Below are positions 43,174 through 51,939 of a stretch of DNA of 64,000 nucleotides, one piece after another. Made by a program: the position numbers and the translations under genes. Origin of the DNA: Nocardia higoensis NBRC 100133 (GTDB taxonomy: Bacteria; Actinomycetota; Actinomycetes; Mycobacteriales; Mycobacteriaceae); the NCBI RefSeq assembly GCF_000308595.1, contig NZ_BAGA01000184.1, forward strand, positions 1-64,000, read 5' to 3'. Under the pieces are notes generated by a model that was not told the origin of the DNA, did no database searches, and saw only the letters and a program-made list of their open reading frames with translations. Position 1 is the first letter of the stretch; each line of letters opens with the position of its first letter.

Positions 43174-44331
43174 ATGGGCGGACCAATCGAGGTAGATGAG
43201 TGCTACCTCGACTACAATGCCACCGCGCCACTCCGTCCTGAGGCGCTCGCCGCAATCACCGACGCCATGCAGGCAGTTGGGAACGCGTCTAGCCTGCATC
43301 AACCGGGACGCCGTGCTGCCGAGAGGGTCAGCAAGGCTCGTCAGCAGGTAGCGGAGCTCCTCAATTGTTCACCTGGTGAGGTCATCTTCACCTCTGGAGC
43401 CACCGAAGCGAACAATCTGGCCCTCCAGGTCTCCTACACCCCCGGAAGACCACTGGTGACAAGCCCTGTGGAGCATCCGGCAGTGCTGGAGACCGCACGG
43501 ACTCTGACCATCGACCACCCGAACGACCTCGTGCTACTGCCAGTCGCCACGGACGGCCTGGTGGATCTCAGCGCTCTCGATCAGGTCCTCGCCGCAGGCT
43601 CCGGCGGCACGGTGTCATTGATGTCCGCGAATAACGAGACCGGCGTTCTCACCGATATCCGGATCGCCGCCAAGTCCGCCCATGAGGCCGGTGCCATTGT
43701 TCATACTGACGCCACGCAGGTCATCGGGCGACTCCCCGTTGATGTCGCCGAACTCGATGTGGACTTCCTGTCGCTGTCTGCTCACAAGTTCGGCGGCCCG
43801 CAAGGCGTCGGCGCCCTCTATGCCCGCCGCGGAGCGTCCGTGCCCTATCGTCCGCTGCTCCGCGGCGGAGGACAGGAACGGGGCTGGCGGCCGGGCACTC
43901 TCAACGTTGCAGGGATAGCGGGACTGGGCGCTGCCGCCGAGGCGGCTCGCATCGGCATGGAACAAGAGGCGGCGCGGACCGCCGTCCTGCGGGACCGACT
44001 CGAGGGCCAACTGATCCGTAACGTTCCCGGGTGCCGAATCAACGGTCGGCTCGACCAACGCCTCCCCGGAGTAACAAACATCACTTTTCCAGGTGTTCCC
44101 GCTGACGCCGTTTTGGCCGCCATGCCAGATGTCGCCGCCTCAGACGGCAGCGCCTGCGCCTCCGGCGCCCCGACTCCCAGCCATGTCTTGCTAGCGATGG
44201 GGCTGTCCCGACAAGACGCTGATTGCACCATCCGCTTCTCGCTGGGGCACGCCACCACCAGTGCAGAGATCGAGCATGCAGCACAGGCCGTCACGCAGGC
44301 CGTCACGCGGGTCCGGATCGCGATGGAATAG
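43174..44331 (+). CDS. sspA: Cysteine desulfurase, SspA/DndA-like
   Basis: A 385-residue PLP enzyme of the IscS/NifS class. The PLP Lys is Lys205 (LSAHKFGGPQG), the cofactor-stacking His is His101 (VEHPAVL) and the sulfur-carrying Cys is Cys328 (GSACASG). It would mobilise sulfur from cysteine to the PP-loop protein encoded at 49069-49902 for DNA phosphorothioation. AAGGGG precedes the ATG. The next gene starts after a 71-base gap and the following genes overlap. The symbol is given by operon context; a chromosomal IscS would look similar alone. Confidence 0.85.
   Translation: MGGPIEVDECYLDYNATAPLRPEALAAITDAMQAVGNASSLHQPGRRAAERVSKARQQVAELLNCSPGEVIFTSGATEANNLALQVSYTPGRPLVTSPVEHPAVLETARTLTIDHPNDLVLLPVATDGLVDLSALDQVLAAGSGGTVSLMSANNETGVLTDIRIAAKSAHEAGAIVHTDATQVIGRLPVDVAELDVDFLSLSAHKFGGPQGVGALYARRGASVPYRPLLRGGGQERGWRPGTLNVAGIAGLGAAAEAARIGMEQEAARTAVLRDRLEGQLIRNVPGCRINGRLDQRLPGVTNITFPGVPADAVLAAMPDVAASDGSACASGAPTPSHVLLAMGLSRQDADCTIRFSLGHATTSAEIEHAAQAVTQAVTRVRIAME
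43187..43211 (+). repeat. Perfect hairpin in the first codons of sspA
   Basis: TCGAGGTAG and CTACCTCGA form a perfect 9-bp stem around a 7-base loop, covering codons 5-13. A stem so close to the start can limit ribosome access or bind a regulator. It shares the word GTAG..CTAC with the upstream palindrome at 43134. Confidence 0.4.
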
Positions 44332-44402
44332 TCCGACTTTCGGATCGCGCGACGGCCGCACCAATTTTCAGAGCACTACCATTGGACTACAGAGAGGTTC
44401 GG

Positions 44403-45497
44403 ATGTCGGACGGTCGACTTGCGGACGCTGCCCATTTCGCCTTCGCGCGCCATGAAACCTTCGCGCCGCGCTTCGGCTGGTTACACAAGTCGTACATGCA
44501 GGTCAGAGATGACCCAAGCGCATTCCTCGCCGAGGACGCACCCGTGTTGTTCGGTGTGGGCAAGAACATGGTCTATGCGATGCGGTATTGGTCGCGCGCT
44601 TTCAAGCTAACTCGGGAGCACTACCCGGCTCCCGGCGCCCGTTCGAAGTTCTCCTACCCGACGTGGGAGGCGCGCTGGCTCCTCGACGAGGACGGCGCCG
44701 ACCCGTATCTGGAGGAGCACGGCAGTCTGTGGCTGCTGCACTGGTGGCTGGTGTCGTCTCGCCCCGGGGCCAAGAGTCACGCACCGACCTGGTACACCGC
44801 CTTCCACCTTGCTCCGTTCTCACGGTTCACGGTGGCAGACCTGACGCAGGTCGTTGTCCGGCATGTCAACTTCTCCTACAAAGAGAGTCCTGTCGAAGCC
44901 TCGATCGTCCGTGACATCGACTGCCTGACCAAGATGTACGCTCGCACCGCTCCGGAGAAGGCAGGATCCCCCGGCAATTACGAGGATCTGCTGGCATGCC
45001 CCTTCCGGGATCTCGATCTCCTCACGTTCGTCGGGACACGCGGGAAACCCGAGTGGCAGTTCACCAGCGGGCACCGCACCACCCTGCCAGCACCTGTTTT
45101 GGCCTACGCCTGTCTTGATTATGCAGCTACGTTCACCCGTCAGGCCAATTCGATCTCGGTAGCCCGACTCGCGAACGAACCCGGCTCTCCTGGGCGCGCG
45201 TTCCGCGTCCGGGAGAACGAAATCGTCAATGCCCTGAAGAAGGTCACCGCAAACCATAGGCAGCTCAACCTCACCGAAACCGTTGGTCAACGCAGCCTCA
45301 CCTTCGCCGATGATCCCCTCGACTTGGCGTGGGAAGTTTTGGACGAACAATACGGCGGAGTCACACGCCGCCCGGGGTTTCCCAGCCGTGCCGAATGGAC
45401 CGCACGATTCCCCCAACTGACCGAAGCTGAGCACAGGGAACGCACGGCCACCACCGCTTCCGACAACACCGAACTGCTCTTCGAGGAGACCGCGTGA
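44403..45497 (+). CDS. sspB: DUF4007 protein, SspB-like
   Basis: A 364-residue protein beginning with the DUF4007 pattern ARHETFAPRFGWLHKSY and VLFGVGKNMVYAMRYW. In SspABCD systems the DUF4007 protein SspB is the DNA-nicking component that gives access for sulfur insertion. The ATG at 44403 follows GAGAGG; upstream in-frame sequence back to 44223 overlaps sspA and is not needed. Its stop overlaps the next gene by four bases. Confidence 0.83.
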   Translation: MSDGRLADAAHFAFARHETFAPRFGWLHKSYMQVRDDPSAFLAEDAPVLFGVGKNMVYAMRYWSRAFKLTREHYPAPGARSKFSYPTWEARWLLDEDGADPYLEEHGSLWLLHWWLVSSRPGAKSHAPTWYTAFHLAPFSRFTVADLTQVVVRHVNFSYKESPVEASIVRDIDCLTKMYARTAPEKAGSPGNYEDLLACPFRDLDLLTFVGTRGKPEWQFTSGHRTTLPAPVLAYACLDYAATFTRQANSISVARLANEPGSPGRAFRVRENEIVNALKKVTANHRQLNLTETVGQRSLTFADDPLDLAWEVLDEQYGGVTRRPGFPSRAEWTARFPQLTEAEHRERTATTASDNTELLFEETA

Positions 45498-48400
45498 CCA
45501 CCGCATCGCCCACGCGCCCCCAGATGAGCGTGACCAGTTCTACGCCACAGTTCCCTGCGGGCATCGAGCTTGTCGGCTCGCACATGCGCTCGACCAATCT
45601 GGAACGCGACATCCGGGACTCTCTGCACGACCCCTACGTCGGCGCTCAAGCCGTCGACGTCATCGAGAGGGTCGCCAGTGCATTAGCCGACAGTCGACGT
45701 ACCAGGGCATGGTCTTTTACTGGGCCGTACGGGTCCGGAAAATCCACTTTGTCCAACTTCGTCGACGCGCTGTTGGGCCAAGACCTCGAGCGACGCAAAG
45801 AAGCCGAGCGCATACTCATCGAGGCCAGCCCTGCACTCGCGCAGCGGCTCGGCACGGCGCGCGACGCCTTGACAGCAAAGGGTTTTCTCGGCGGTGTAGC
45901 CACCGCTCGGCGTGAACCTCTGGTGGCGACTCTCGGTCGCGCCTTGCACACCGCCGCGGAGCGGCGCTGGGGCAAGCGCATACCCAAACCGGTCGCGGTG
46001 GCACTCAATGGGTGCGCTGACCCGGATACCGCAGGCTCCAAGGAAATCCTTGAAGCGGTCACTCTGCTGACCGCCGATGGACAGCCCCTTCTTCTCATCA
46101 TCGACGAGTTCGGCAAGACGCTGGAACACCTCGCCGGCCACAACGAGTTCACCGGTGCCCAGCACGACCTTTTCCTGCTACAAGAACTCGCCGAGAAGGC
46201 CGCTGGCGCCAAAGGTCTGCCTGTCTACTTGATGACCTTGCAGCACTTGTCGTTCATGGACTACGCCTCACGGTCGAGCGAGCTCATGACCCGGGAATGG
46301 GCCAAGATCCAGGGCCGCTTCGAAGACATCACGTTCGTCCCACACCACGGGGACTCCCTGCAGCTTCTGCGCCGTGCTCTCGACCATTCGAACGTCGGCC
46401 GGTCCGGTCACGCCTTGATCGCCAAGGCAGCGGAGGCATCCGCAGATATCTGGACTCAGCACGGCCTCGGCGTCCTCGCTGATCTCGGGCCCGAGCATTT
46501 CGCGGACCTGTACCCGCTGCACCCTCTCACCGCCCTCGCCGCGCCGATCCTGGCCGCGCAGATCGGACAGCACGACCGCAGCCTCACGGGATTCCTCAAC
46601 AGTGGCGAGCCCAACACCGTCCGATACACGCTGGCGCGTTACTCCAAGCAGAAGCCCGACACCGCCAGTACGGTGCAGCTGCCACAGCTCTACGACTACT
46701 TCCTGAACTCCGGTCGCACGACACTTCTCGCCTCGGTCAACGCGACCAGGTGGATCGAAGTTGATATGCGCATTCGCGAAGCGAACGGCCTTCCGGAGGC
46801 TGACCAGGACATCGTCAAAACCGTCGGAGTCCTCAACCTGATCGACTCCGACGGAGTCCTCAGCGCAACCGCCCCGATGATCCACTTCGCCCTCCACAAC
46901 CCGACCGAGGTGGCCGACCCGGACGCCTTCCTTGCTCTCCAAGAGCGACTCGCGGACCTCGTCGGGCGAGGTCTCCTCGTCCATCGCGAATTCAGCGGCG
47001 AGTACCGCGTGTGGCAGGGCACCGACGTAGATATCGATGGGCGGCTCAAAGAGATCGTCGCCCACCTCGACGAGGCGTCAGTGATTCGCCGTCTCGGCAA
47101 CTTCGTCCCACAAGCATTTGTCGCAGGACGCCATAGCCAGGTCACCGGGATGATGCGCGTATTCTATTCCGCGGTCAGCGGACCGGAGACCAACCGTGTC
47201 ACCGCGCCCGACAATCTGAGAGAGCCCGCCGATGGTCTCCTCATCTTCCACCTCGGTACCGATGCCGACCGACCGACCGTCGACTCCTCCCTGCCGGTGC
47301 TCGTAGGTACCACCCCTGACCCGAAAACGGTAGTGGCAACAGCGACATATCTGGTCGCGCTGAAAGAGCTCAGCAACGAGCACGATCTCGACCATGTTGC
47401 CCGGCGCGAGATCACCGAACGAATCGTGCAGGCCGAAGCCGAACTACTCGAACTCGTTCAAGAGGCGTTCTATCCGCCTTCCTCTCAGGCAACGTGGTGT
47501 TTGTGGCACAGCGGAATCGCACCCGCCGAAGAGCCTGCCGCCTCCGGTCTGGTCGCGCGCAGTCTCAATGGGCTGGTTTCCTTGGCCTGCGAGGCTGTAT
47601 ATCCGCATACGCCGCATATCCGCAACGAGATGCTCGGCCGTCATGTCCTGACCAGTCAAGCTGCCCAGGCCCGCGGCGTACTGCTCGCGGCCATGCTCTC
47701 TGCGTCCGCGCAGAAGAATCTGGGCTTCAACGACGGATACCGCGCCGAACGTGCGATGTACAGCGGTGTGCTCGCCTACCTGGGCCTGCATCGTGAAAAC
47801 GGCGTGACGCAAGCCGAAACCCAGCACGACAGTCTCCTCCCCTACGGTTTCTCACCCCCAGGCCAAGGACACGAACACGCCCAGCCGGCCTGGAATGCAC
47901 TGAACGAAACTCTGACAGCAGCCACCAAACAAACCAACCTCGAGCAGACCATCCGCGTATTGATGAGTCCGCCATTCGGGCTGAAAGCTGGCGTCGTTCC
48001 GGTCTTTCTGATTCCGGCACTGATCATTCGTCAGCACGATGTCGCCCTGTTCGAGGAGGGCACCTACCTTCCGCGGCTTGCTCCTGAGGTGGTTGAACGT
48101 CTCGTCAAAGCCCCGGCGCGCTTCTCGATCAAGTGCACTCCGGCTGGAAAGGGACAGCGCGGTAGTGTCCTTAAAAAGCTGGCGACCTCACTCGGCGTCG
48201 AAGCCACACGTTCTAAGGCCGTGCGCAACCCCGATATTCTTCCTGTCGCCCGGGCCTTGATCTCGCGGGTAGCCGGCCTCAGTAAGTACGGCCGGACAAC
48301 CAAGAACATCTCGGCAGATGCTCAAGCTGTGCGTGCAACCATCGCCAAGGCGCTCGATCCCGACGATCTGATCTTCAGCGCTCTGCCCAAGGCGTTGGGG

Positions 48401-49072
48401 CTGTCCGAAATCGCCGTTGACGCGCGAGTGAACGCCGAGGCTGCGAAAACGTATGTGGACCGTCTCACGGCAGCAGCCGATGAGCTTGTCGCTATCAACA
48501 GCCGACTGCGGACCGATGTCGTGAGTTCTCTGGCTGAGGAGTTTCGGCTGCCCGCGACGCTACCGACTCTTCGCTCTGAGCTCGCTGCCCGGCTCCGGGG
48601 ATTCAGTGACGCCCCCCTGACCTCGGAACTGCGAGGCTTTGTCGACTTCGCTCTCAGCGAAAGCCTCGAGGATGACGACTGGCTCGATCCGATCGTCGTC
48701 CGGCTGACCAACTCTGCACTCGGCGACTGGGACGACCGCGAGGCCGAAGCCTTTCCACAGAAGGCCCGGGCCATGGCCTCGGCACTCGACCGCGTTGGGC
48801 ATCTCCATCATGCCGGTCAGGAGCAGGACGGTCGGGAAGAAAAGCTCGACGCACAGTTGTTGACCTTGACCGACAGCAGCGGCGTCGAGCAGCGCACCCT
48901 GATCTACATACCAGCGCAGGTTCGCAACGATGCACACAATTTGGCCGCTGACGCCGTGCAACAGGCCGAGAAGCTGCTCGGCCCGGACGGAGCACGCATC
49001 CTGCTCGCCGCCCTGGCACAGCGCGTTGCCGACGTCGCCACCGCCGCAAGCGAACGAAAGGGAGGGGAATGA
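45494..49072 (+). CDS. sspC: Large P-loop ATPase, SspC-like
   Basis: A 1192-residue protein with Walker A GPYGSGKS at residues 77-84 and Walker B LLLIIDEFGKTLE near residue 200. The N-terminal third is a STAND/AAA-like ATPase and the rest is a long helical region with no named domain. SspC of phosphorothioation systems is an ATPase of this kind, and BREX BrxC is a distant analogue. It starts at a GTG in a GTGA overlap with sspB and ends in an ATGA overlap with sspD, so all are translated as a unit. Confidence 0.82.
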   Translation: MTTASPTRPQMSVTSSTPQFPAGIELVGSHMRSTNLERDIRDSLHDPYVGAQAVDVIERVASALADSRRTRAWSFTGPYGSGKSTLSNFVDALLGQDLERRKEAERILIEASPALAQRLGTARDALTAKGFLGGVATARREPLVATLGRALHTAAERRWGKRIPKPVAVALNGCADPDTAGSKEILEAVTLLTADGQPLLLIIDEFGKTLEHLAGHNEFTGAQHDLFLLQELAEKAAGAKGLPVYLMTLQHLSFMDYASRSSELMTREWAKIQGRFEDITFVPHHGDSLQLLRRALDHSNVGRSGHALIAKAAEASADIWTQHGLGVLADLGPEHFADLYPLHPLTALAAPILAAQIGQHDRSLTGFLNSGEPNTVRYTLARYSKQKPDTASTVQLPQLYDYFLNSGRTTLLASVNATRWIEVDMRIREANGLPEADQDIVKTVGVLNLIDSDGVLSATAPMIHFALHNPTEVADPDAFLALQERLADLVGRGLLVHREFSGEYRVWQGTDVDIDGRLKEIVAHLDEASVIRRLGNFVPQAFVAGRHSQVTGMMRVFYSAVSGPETNRVTAPDNLREPADGLLIFHLGTDADRPTVDSSLPVLVGTTPDPKTVVATATYLVALKELSNEHDLDHVARREITERIVQAEAELLELVQEAFYPPSSQATWCLWHSGIAPAEEPAASGLVARSLNGLVSLACEAVYPHTPHIRNEMLGRHVLTSQAAQARGVLLAAMLSASAQKNLGFNDGYRAERAMYSGVLAYLGLHRENGVTQAETQHDSLLPYGFSPPGQGHEHAQPAWNALNETLTAATKQTNLEQTIRVLMSPPFGLKAGVVPVFLIPALIIRQHDVALFEEGTYLPRLAPEVVERLVKAPARFSIKCTPAGKGQRGSVLKKLATSLGVEATRSKAVRNPDILPVARALISRVAGLSKYGRTTKNISADAQAVRATIAKALDPDDLIFSALPKALGLSEIAVDARVNAEAAKTYVDRLTAAADELVAINSRLRTDVVSSLAEEFRLPATLPTLRSELAARLRGFSDAPLTSELRGFVDFALSESLEDDDWLDPIVVRLTNSALGDWDDREAEAFPQKARAMASALDRVGHLHHAGQEQDGREEKLDAQLLTLTDSSGVEQRTLIYIPAQVRNDAHNLAADAVQQAEKLLGPDGARILLAALAQRVADVATAASERKGGE

Positions 49073-49902
49073 CCGACACAGAGAACACCCGGAAGGTCAG
49101 GCACGTACTCGGCATCTCCGGCGGCAAGGACTCCTCGGCGCTCGCCGTCTATATGCGCGACCGCGTCCCTGAGATGGAGTACTTCTTCTGCGACACCGGC
49201 GCCGAACTGCCCGAAACCTATGAGTACCTCAACCGCCTCGAAGCCGCGCTGGGCAAATCCATCGTTCGCCTCAACGCCGATCGCGACTTCGACCACTGGA
49301 TGCAGGTCTACCAGGGAACTCTTCCCAGCCCCCAGATGCGCTGGTGCACCAAGAACCTCAAGATCAAGCCGCTGGAGGAATGGGTCGGCGAAGACAGAGT
49401 CATCTCCTACGTCGCGATCCGAGCCGACGAGAACCGACTCGGCTACGTCAGCACCAAACCGAACATCGAGGCAGTCTTCCCCTTCCGCGAGGACGACATC
49501 GACAAAGACGGAGTGATGCGCATCCTCGACGAGGCCGGCATCGGCCTGCCCGCATACTACGAATGGCGCACCCGCTCCGGCTGCTACTTCTGCTTCTTCC
49601 AGCGCAAGCACGAGTGGGTAGGCCTCAAGGAACGACACCCTGAGCTATTCGACCGAGCAGTCGAATACGAAGAAAAAGTCCGATACCGCCACACCGCCAT
49701 GAAGGGCCGCAACTACACGTGGTCCCAAGGCGAGTCGCTACCAGAGCTCATCGACCGCAAAGACGAAATCGAGGCCAAACACCAAGCAGCTCTAGAACGC
49801 GCCGCCCGGAGAATCAAACCCAACCGCCCCCTCCTCGAAGTGCTCAACGACGCGCTCGATGAAGACGATGACGAAGCAGGCTGCTCGGTCTGCCATTTGT
49901 GA
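49069..49902 (+). CDS. sspD: PAPS-reductase-like PP-loop protein, SspD-like
   Basis: A 277-residue ATP-pyrophosphatase. The PP-loop motif is SGGKDSSA at residues 17-24. Cys93 (RWCTKNLK), Cys172 and Cys175 (SGCYFCFF) are placed to bind an Fe-S cluster as in DndC, and a C-terminal CSVC adds two more. It would activate the DNA phosphodiester with ATP and receive sulfur from SspA. It closes the operon. The absence of DndB-, DndD- and DndE-like genes argues for Ssp rather than Dnd type. Confidence 0.83.
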   Translation: MTDTENTRKVRHVLGISGGKDSSALAVYMRDRVPEMEYFFCDTGAELPETYEYLNRLEAALGKSIVRLNADRDFDHWMQVYQGTLPSPQMRWCTKNLKIKPLEEWVGEDRVISYVAIRADENRLGYVSTKPNIEAVFPFREDDIDKDGVMRILDEAGIGLPAYYEWRTRSGCYFCFFQRKHEWVGLKERHPELFDRAVEYEEKVRYRHTAMKGRNYTWSQGESLPELIDRKDEIEAKHQAALERAARRIKPNRPLLEVLNDALDEDDDEAGCSVCHL

Positions 49903-50122
49903 GTGACGGCACGGGCACGATGAGGAACCCGAGTGCCCACACCGCGGGCTCCACGACCGGCCAGCCGGCTGCAGAGAACAGCTACAGCAACCGTCTGTTC
50001 GATGTACGCCCCTCGATGCGCCTTCGTAGCGTGCCGCATGGCCGCCGCGAGTTAAGTTGATCACTCAAATCCTGACCAGGTACCAAAACCCGCTCGACAG
50101 CGCGTTGGCGAGGGTGTTGGAT

Positions 50123-50144
50123 AGCGTGCAGAGTTCTCTGCACG
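50123..50144. repeat. Perfect inverted repeat after the defence operon
   Basis: GCGTGCAGAG and CTCTGCACGC are separated by two bases, 220 bases after sspD and about 50 bases before the next gene. It can be a hairpin terminator without a T run or a repressor site. The interval 49903-50196 holds no gene. Confidence 0.45.
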
Positions 50145-50196
50145 CACCAGCACCACAAGCACACCGCAAGAGCGGCTTTGGGAGGTGGATCCCAGC

Positions 50197-50805
50197 GTGA
50201 ACATCAACATCAGCTGCCCCGGTTGTGGTCTGCTCGACTGCGTCCAGAGTGTCCCCGCATTATGCGCCGGTGGCACCTCGACTTCTCTCGCGACGGGCTC
50301 GTACTCGGGCGTTACTTTTTCGTCGGCTGGGTTCATGCCGGTCGTCGGGACCATGACCGTTGACCGCACGCACACGTCCTCCCTGGCGGCCAGCTTCGCC
50401 CTCTCTCCGGCCATGCGTGCGACGAGTCGGTTGACTCGGATGGGCTGGCTGTTGATGATTCCGGCAGTGCTGGCATTGCCACCGTCGATCGGGTCCGTGG
50501 TCATGGAGGACCCTGATGTTCCTCGCTGGGCAGCGGTAGTCGTTGCACTGTTCTTCGTAGGTGCGCTCGCCTCCCCCGGACTGCTGACCTTGGCCGTAGC
50601 CAGCGGTCGACGTCGCATCAATCGTCGGATCGCTCGTGGCCGCGGTCGTGCGCGCCCGGTGTGGCAGGCCGGGTTCTATTGCCATCGATGCGGCTCCGGA
50701 TTCTGGCCGCACTCGCCCGCTCCGGGTATCCCTGCCCGTCAGGCGCTTGCGCCTCAGCACTTTCGGCGGCATGTGTGGCAGGCCGGTGGCTACGCCGCGT
50801 ACTGA
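50197..50805 (+). CDS. Zinc-ribbon membrane protein, unknown
   Basis: A 202-residue protein with an N-terminal CPGCG...C metal-binding motif, two hydrophobic segments (WLLMIPAVLALPPSIGSVV and WAAVVVALFFVGALASPGLL), a basic stretch and a second CHRCGSGFW knuckle near the C-terminus. The start is the GTG at 50197 with GGAGG upstream. It is the first gene of the element backbone after the defence island. Function unknown. Confidence 0.6.
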   Translation: MNINISCPGCGLLDCVQSVPALCAGGTSTSLATGSYSGVTFSSAGFMPVVGTMTVDRTHTSSLAASFALSPAMRATSRLTRMGWLLMIPAVLALPPSIGSVVMEDPDVPRWAAVVVALFFVGALASPGLLTLAVASGRRRINRRIARGRGRARPVWQAGFYCHRCGSGFWPHSPAPGIPARQALAPQHFRRHVWQAGGYAAY

Positions 50806-50970
50806 TCTCCTCGTTTCTCCGTTGGACCACTCACGCTGATCAGCGGGTATGTCCCACGTGGACTTCAGGCCCATGGCCGGCCGAGTATCGCCCGTCGCCG
50901 CCGCCGCGATACCTGCAGCTCACTTACAGCAAATACATACCGTCCGGTGTGATCAGCTAGTGTTCAACGG

Positions 50971-51165
50971 GTGAATTTCGAGGTCGGGTCGTTGATCAAG
51001 GTCGTCGCTGGCGGTGTCAGCGTGTTCCGGGTACTCGAGATCGGTGTCGATGGCAACCCGGATATGGCGTTGGTGCAGTCCGTGGAAGACCAGCCCGGTG
51101 TCTACCCGTGGCGAACCGAATTGTCTCTGGCGGTGCCCGCCGATCTTCCACCCTCGCCGAGGTAG
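50971..51165 (+). CDS. Small unknown protein, 64 residues
   Basis: A GTG-started ORF with a beta-rich pattern (FEVGSLIKVVAGGVSVFRVLEI, written here in part) and no clear ribosome site; the transcript may be leaderless, since TACATA lies about 35 bases upstream. Its last 64 bases overlap the convergent gene at 51102-51749. Function unknown. Confidence 0.45.
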   Translation: MNFEVGSLIKVVAGGVSVFRVLEIGVDGNPDMALVQSVEDQPGVYPWRTELSLAVPADLPPSPR

Positions 51166-51749
51166 TCGGGCGAGCTGCCAGCGGACCCGCCGGGAACGAG
51201 TGAACCTTCTTCTCCTCCTCCGCCGCCGCCGTTCGTGCGTGCGGATCGATCGCCGCTCTGCAGGGGTACTCCCGGGTCGCCGGACGGGGCTTCAGAATCG
51301 GATACTGCGATCGCCGCTCGAGGGTGCGCTGCCGAGGGCTGCGGCTGTTCGGCCCGCGCGAGGGCGAGGAGTTGGCGGACCTGCTTGGGGGTGATTTCGA
51401 GCAGGTTGGCGACGTCGTCATCGGTGTGGCCGGGTTGGTCTCGAATCGTTCTAGCCGCGGCGGCTTGCTCTGCGCGTAGCTGCACGATGCGCGCATCAGC
51501 CGCGTTTTCGACGACGCCGATTTGGCGGCGTAGTTCCGCGATCTTGTCATCGCGTTCGGTCTCGCACAGGGTGATCGATTGCCACGCAGCGAGATAGCGC
51601 CGCACTGCGGCCGTGGTGGCACGTTCTCGCTCACGCATCTGTTCACGGCGCTGGCGCACGCGCGTTCGTGACCGTTCCAGTCGTTGAAGGAGTTCTGGTG
51701 ATCGACCGGCTCGTGGTCGTGATGTGCGTGGCGGGCGTCGTGAAGTCAT
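51102..51749 (-). CDS. Coiled-coil plus helix-turn-helix protein
   Basis: A 215-residue protein starting at an ATG with GGAGG six bases upstream. Residues about 20-110 form a long Arg/Glu-rich coiled coil. A small helix-turn-helix-like segment follows (DDDVANLLEITPKQVRQLLA). The C-terminus is low-complexity Gly/Ser. Such layouts occur in plasmid partition or replication-control proteins. It is the only minus-strand gene in the backbone region. Confidence 0.6.
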   Translation of the reverse strand: MTSRRPPRTSRPRAGRSPELLQRLERSRTRVRQRREQMRERERATTAAVRRYLAAWQSITLCETERDDKIAELRRQIGVVENAADARIVQLRAEQAAAARTIRDQPGHTDDDVANLLEITPKQVRQLLALARAEQPQPSAAHPRAAIAVSDSEAPSGDPGVPLQSGDRSARTNGGGGGGEEGSLVPGGSAGSSPDYLGEGGRSAGTARDNSVRHG

Positions 51750-51879
51750 AGCTGACCTCCAAAGGGCGTTCGGCCAGCCCGCTCGATCCTCCTCCGACGA
51801 TCTTACCGCAGCTCGATACCTGAGCACCGCCCCTTGATTGCTACTCCCGCTACCTTGTCCTGCTTTTCCCTCGCCCCTC

Positions 51880-51916
51880 GAACGCCGGCCCGGAGTCCTG
51901 CTCCGGGTCGGCGTTC
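51880..51916 (+). terminator. Strong intergenic hairpin before amidoligase 1
   Basis: GAACGCCG...CCCGGAG pairs with CTCCGGG.CGGCGTTC (about 15 bp with one bulge, 5-base loop), followed by TTTC. It lies 24 bases before the amidoligase ATG. It can act as a terminator or as a 5' mRNA stem. Confidence 0.6.
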
Positions 51917-51939
51917 TTTCATTTCCGGAAGGTGCTGTC

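Noticed and set aside
43174-49902. Classical DndABCDE, BREX or Dpd system
   Set aside because: No DndB, SMC-like DndD or DndE, no PglX methyltransferase or PglZ, and no TGT-like DpdA are present. The DUF4007 plus large ATPase plus PP-loop set fits Ssp better.
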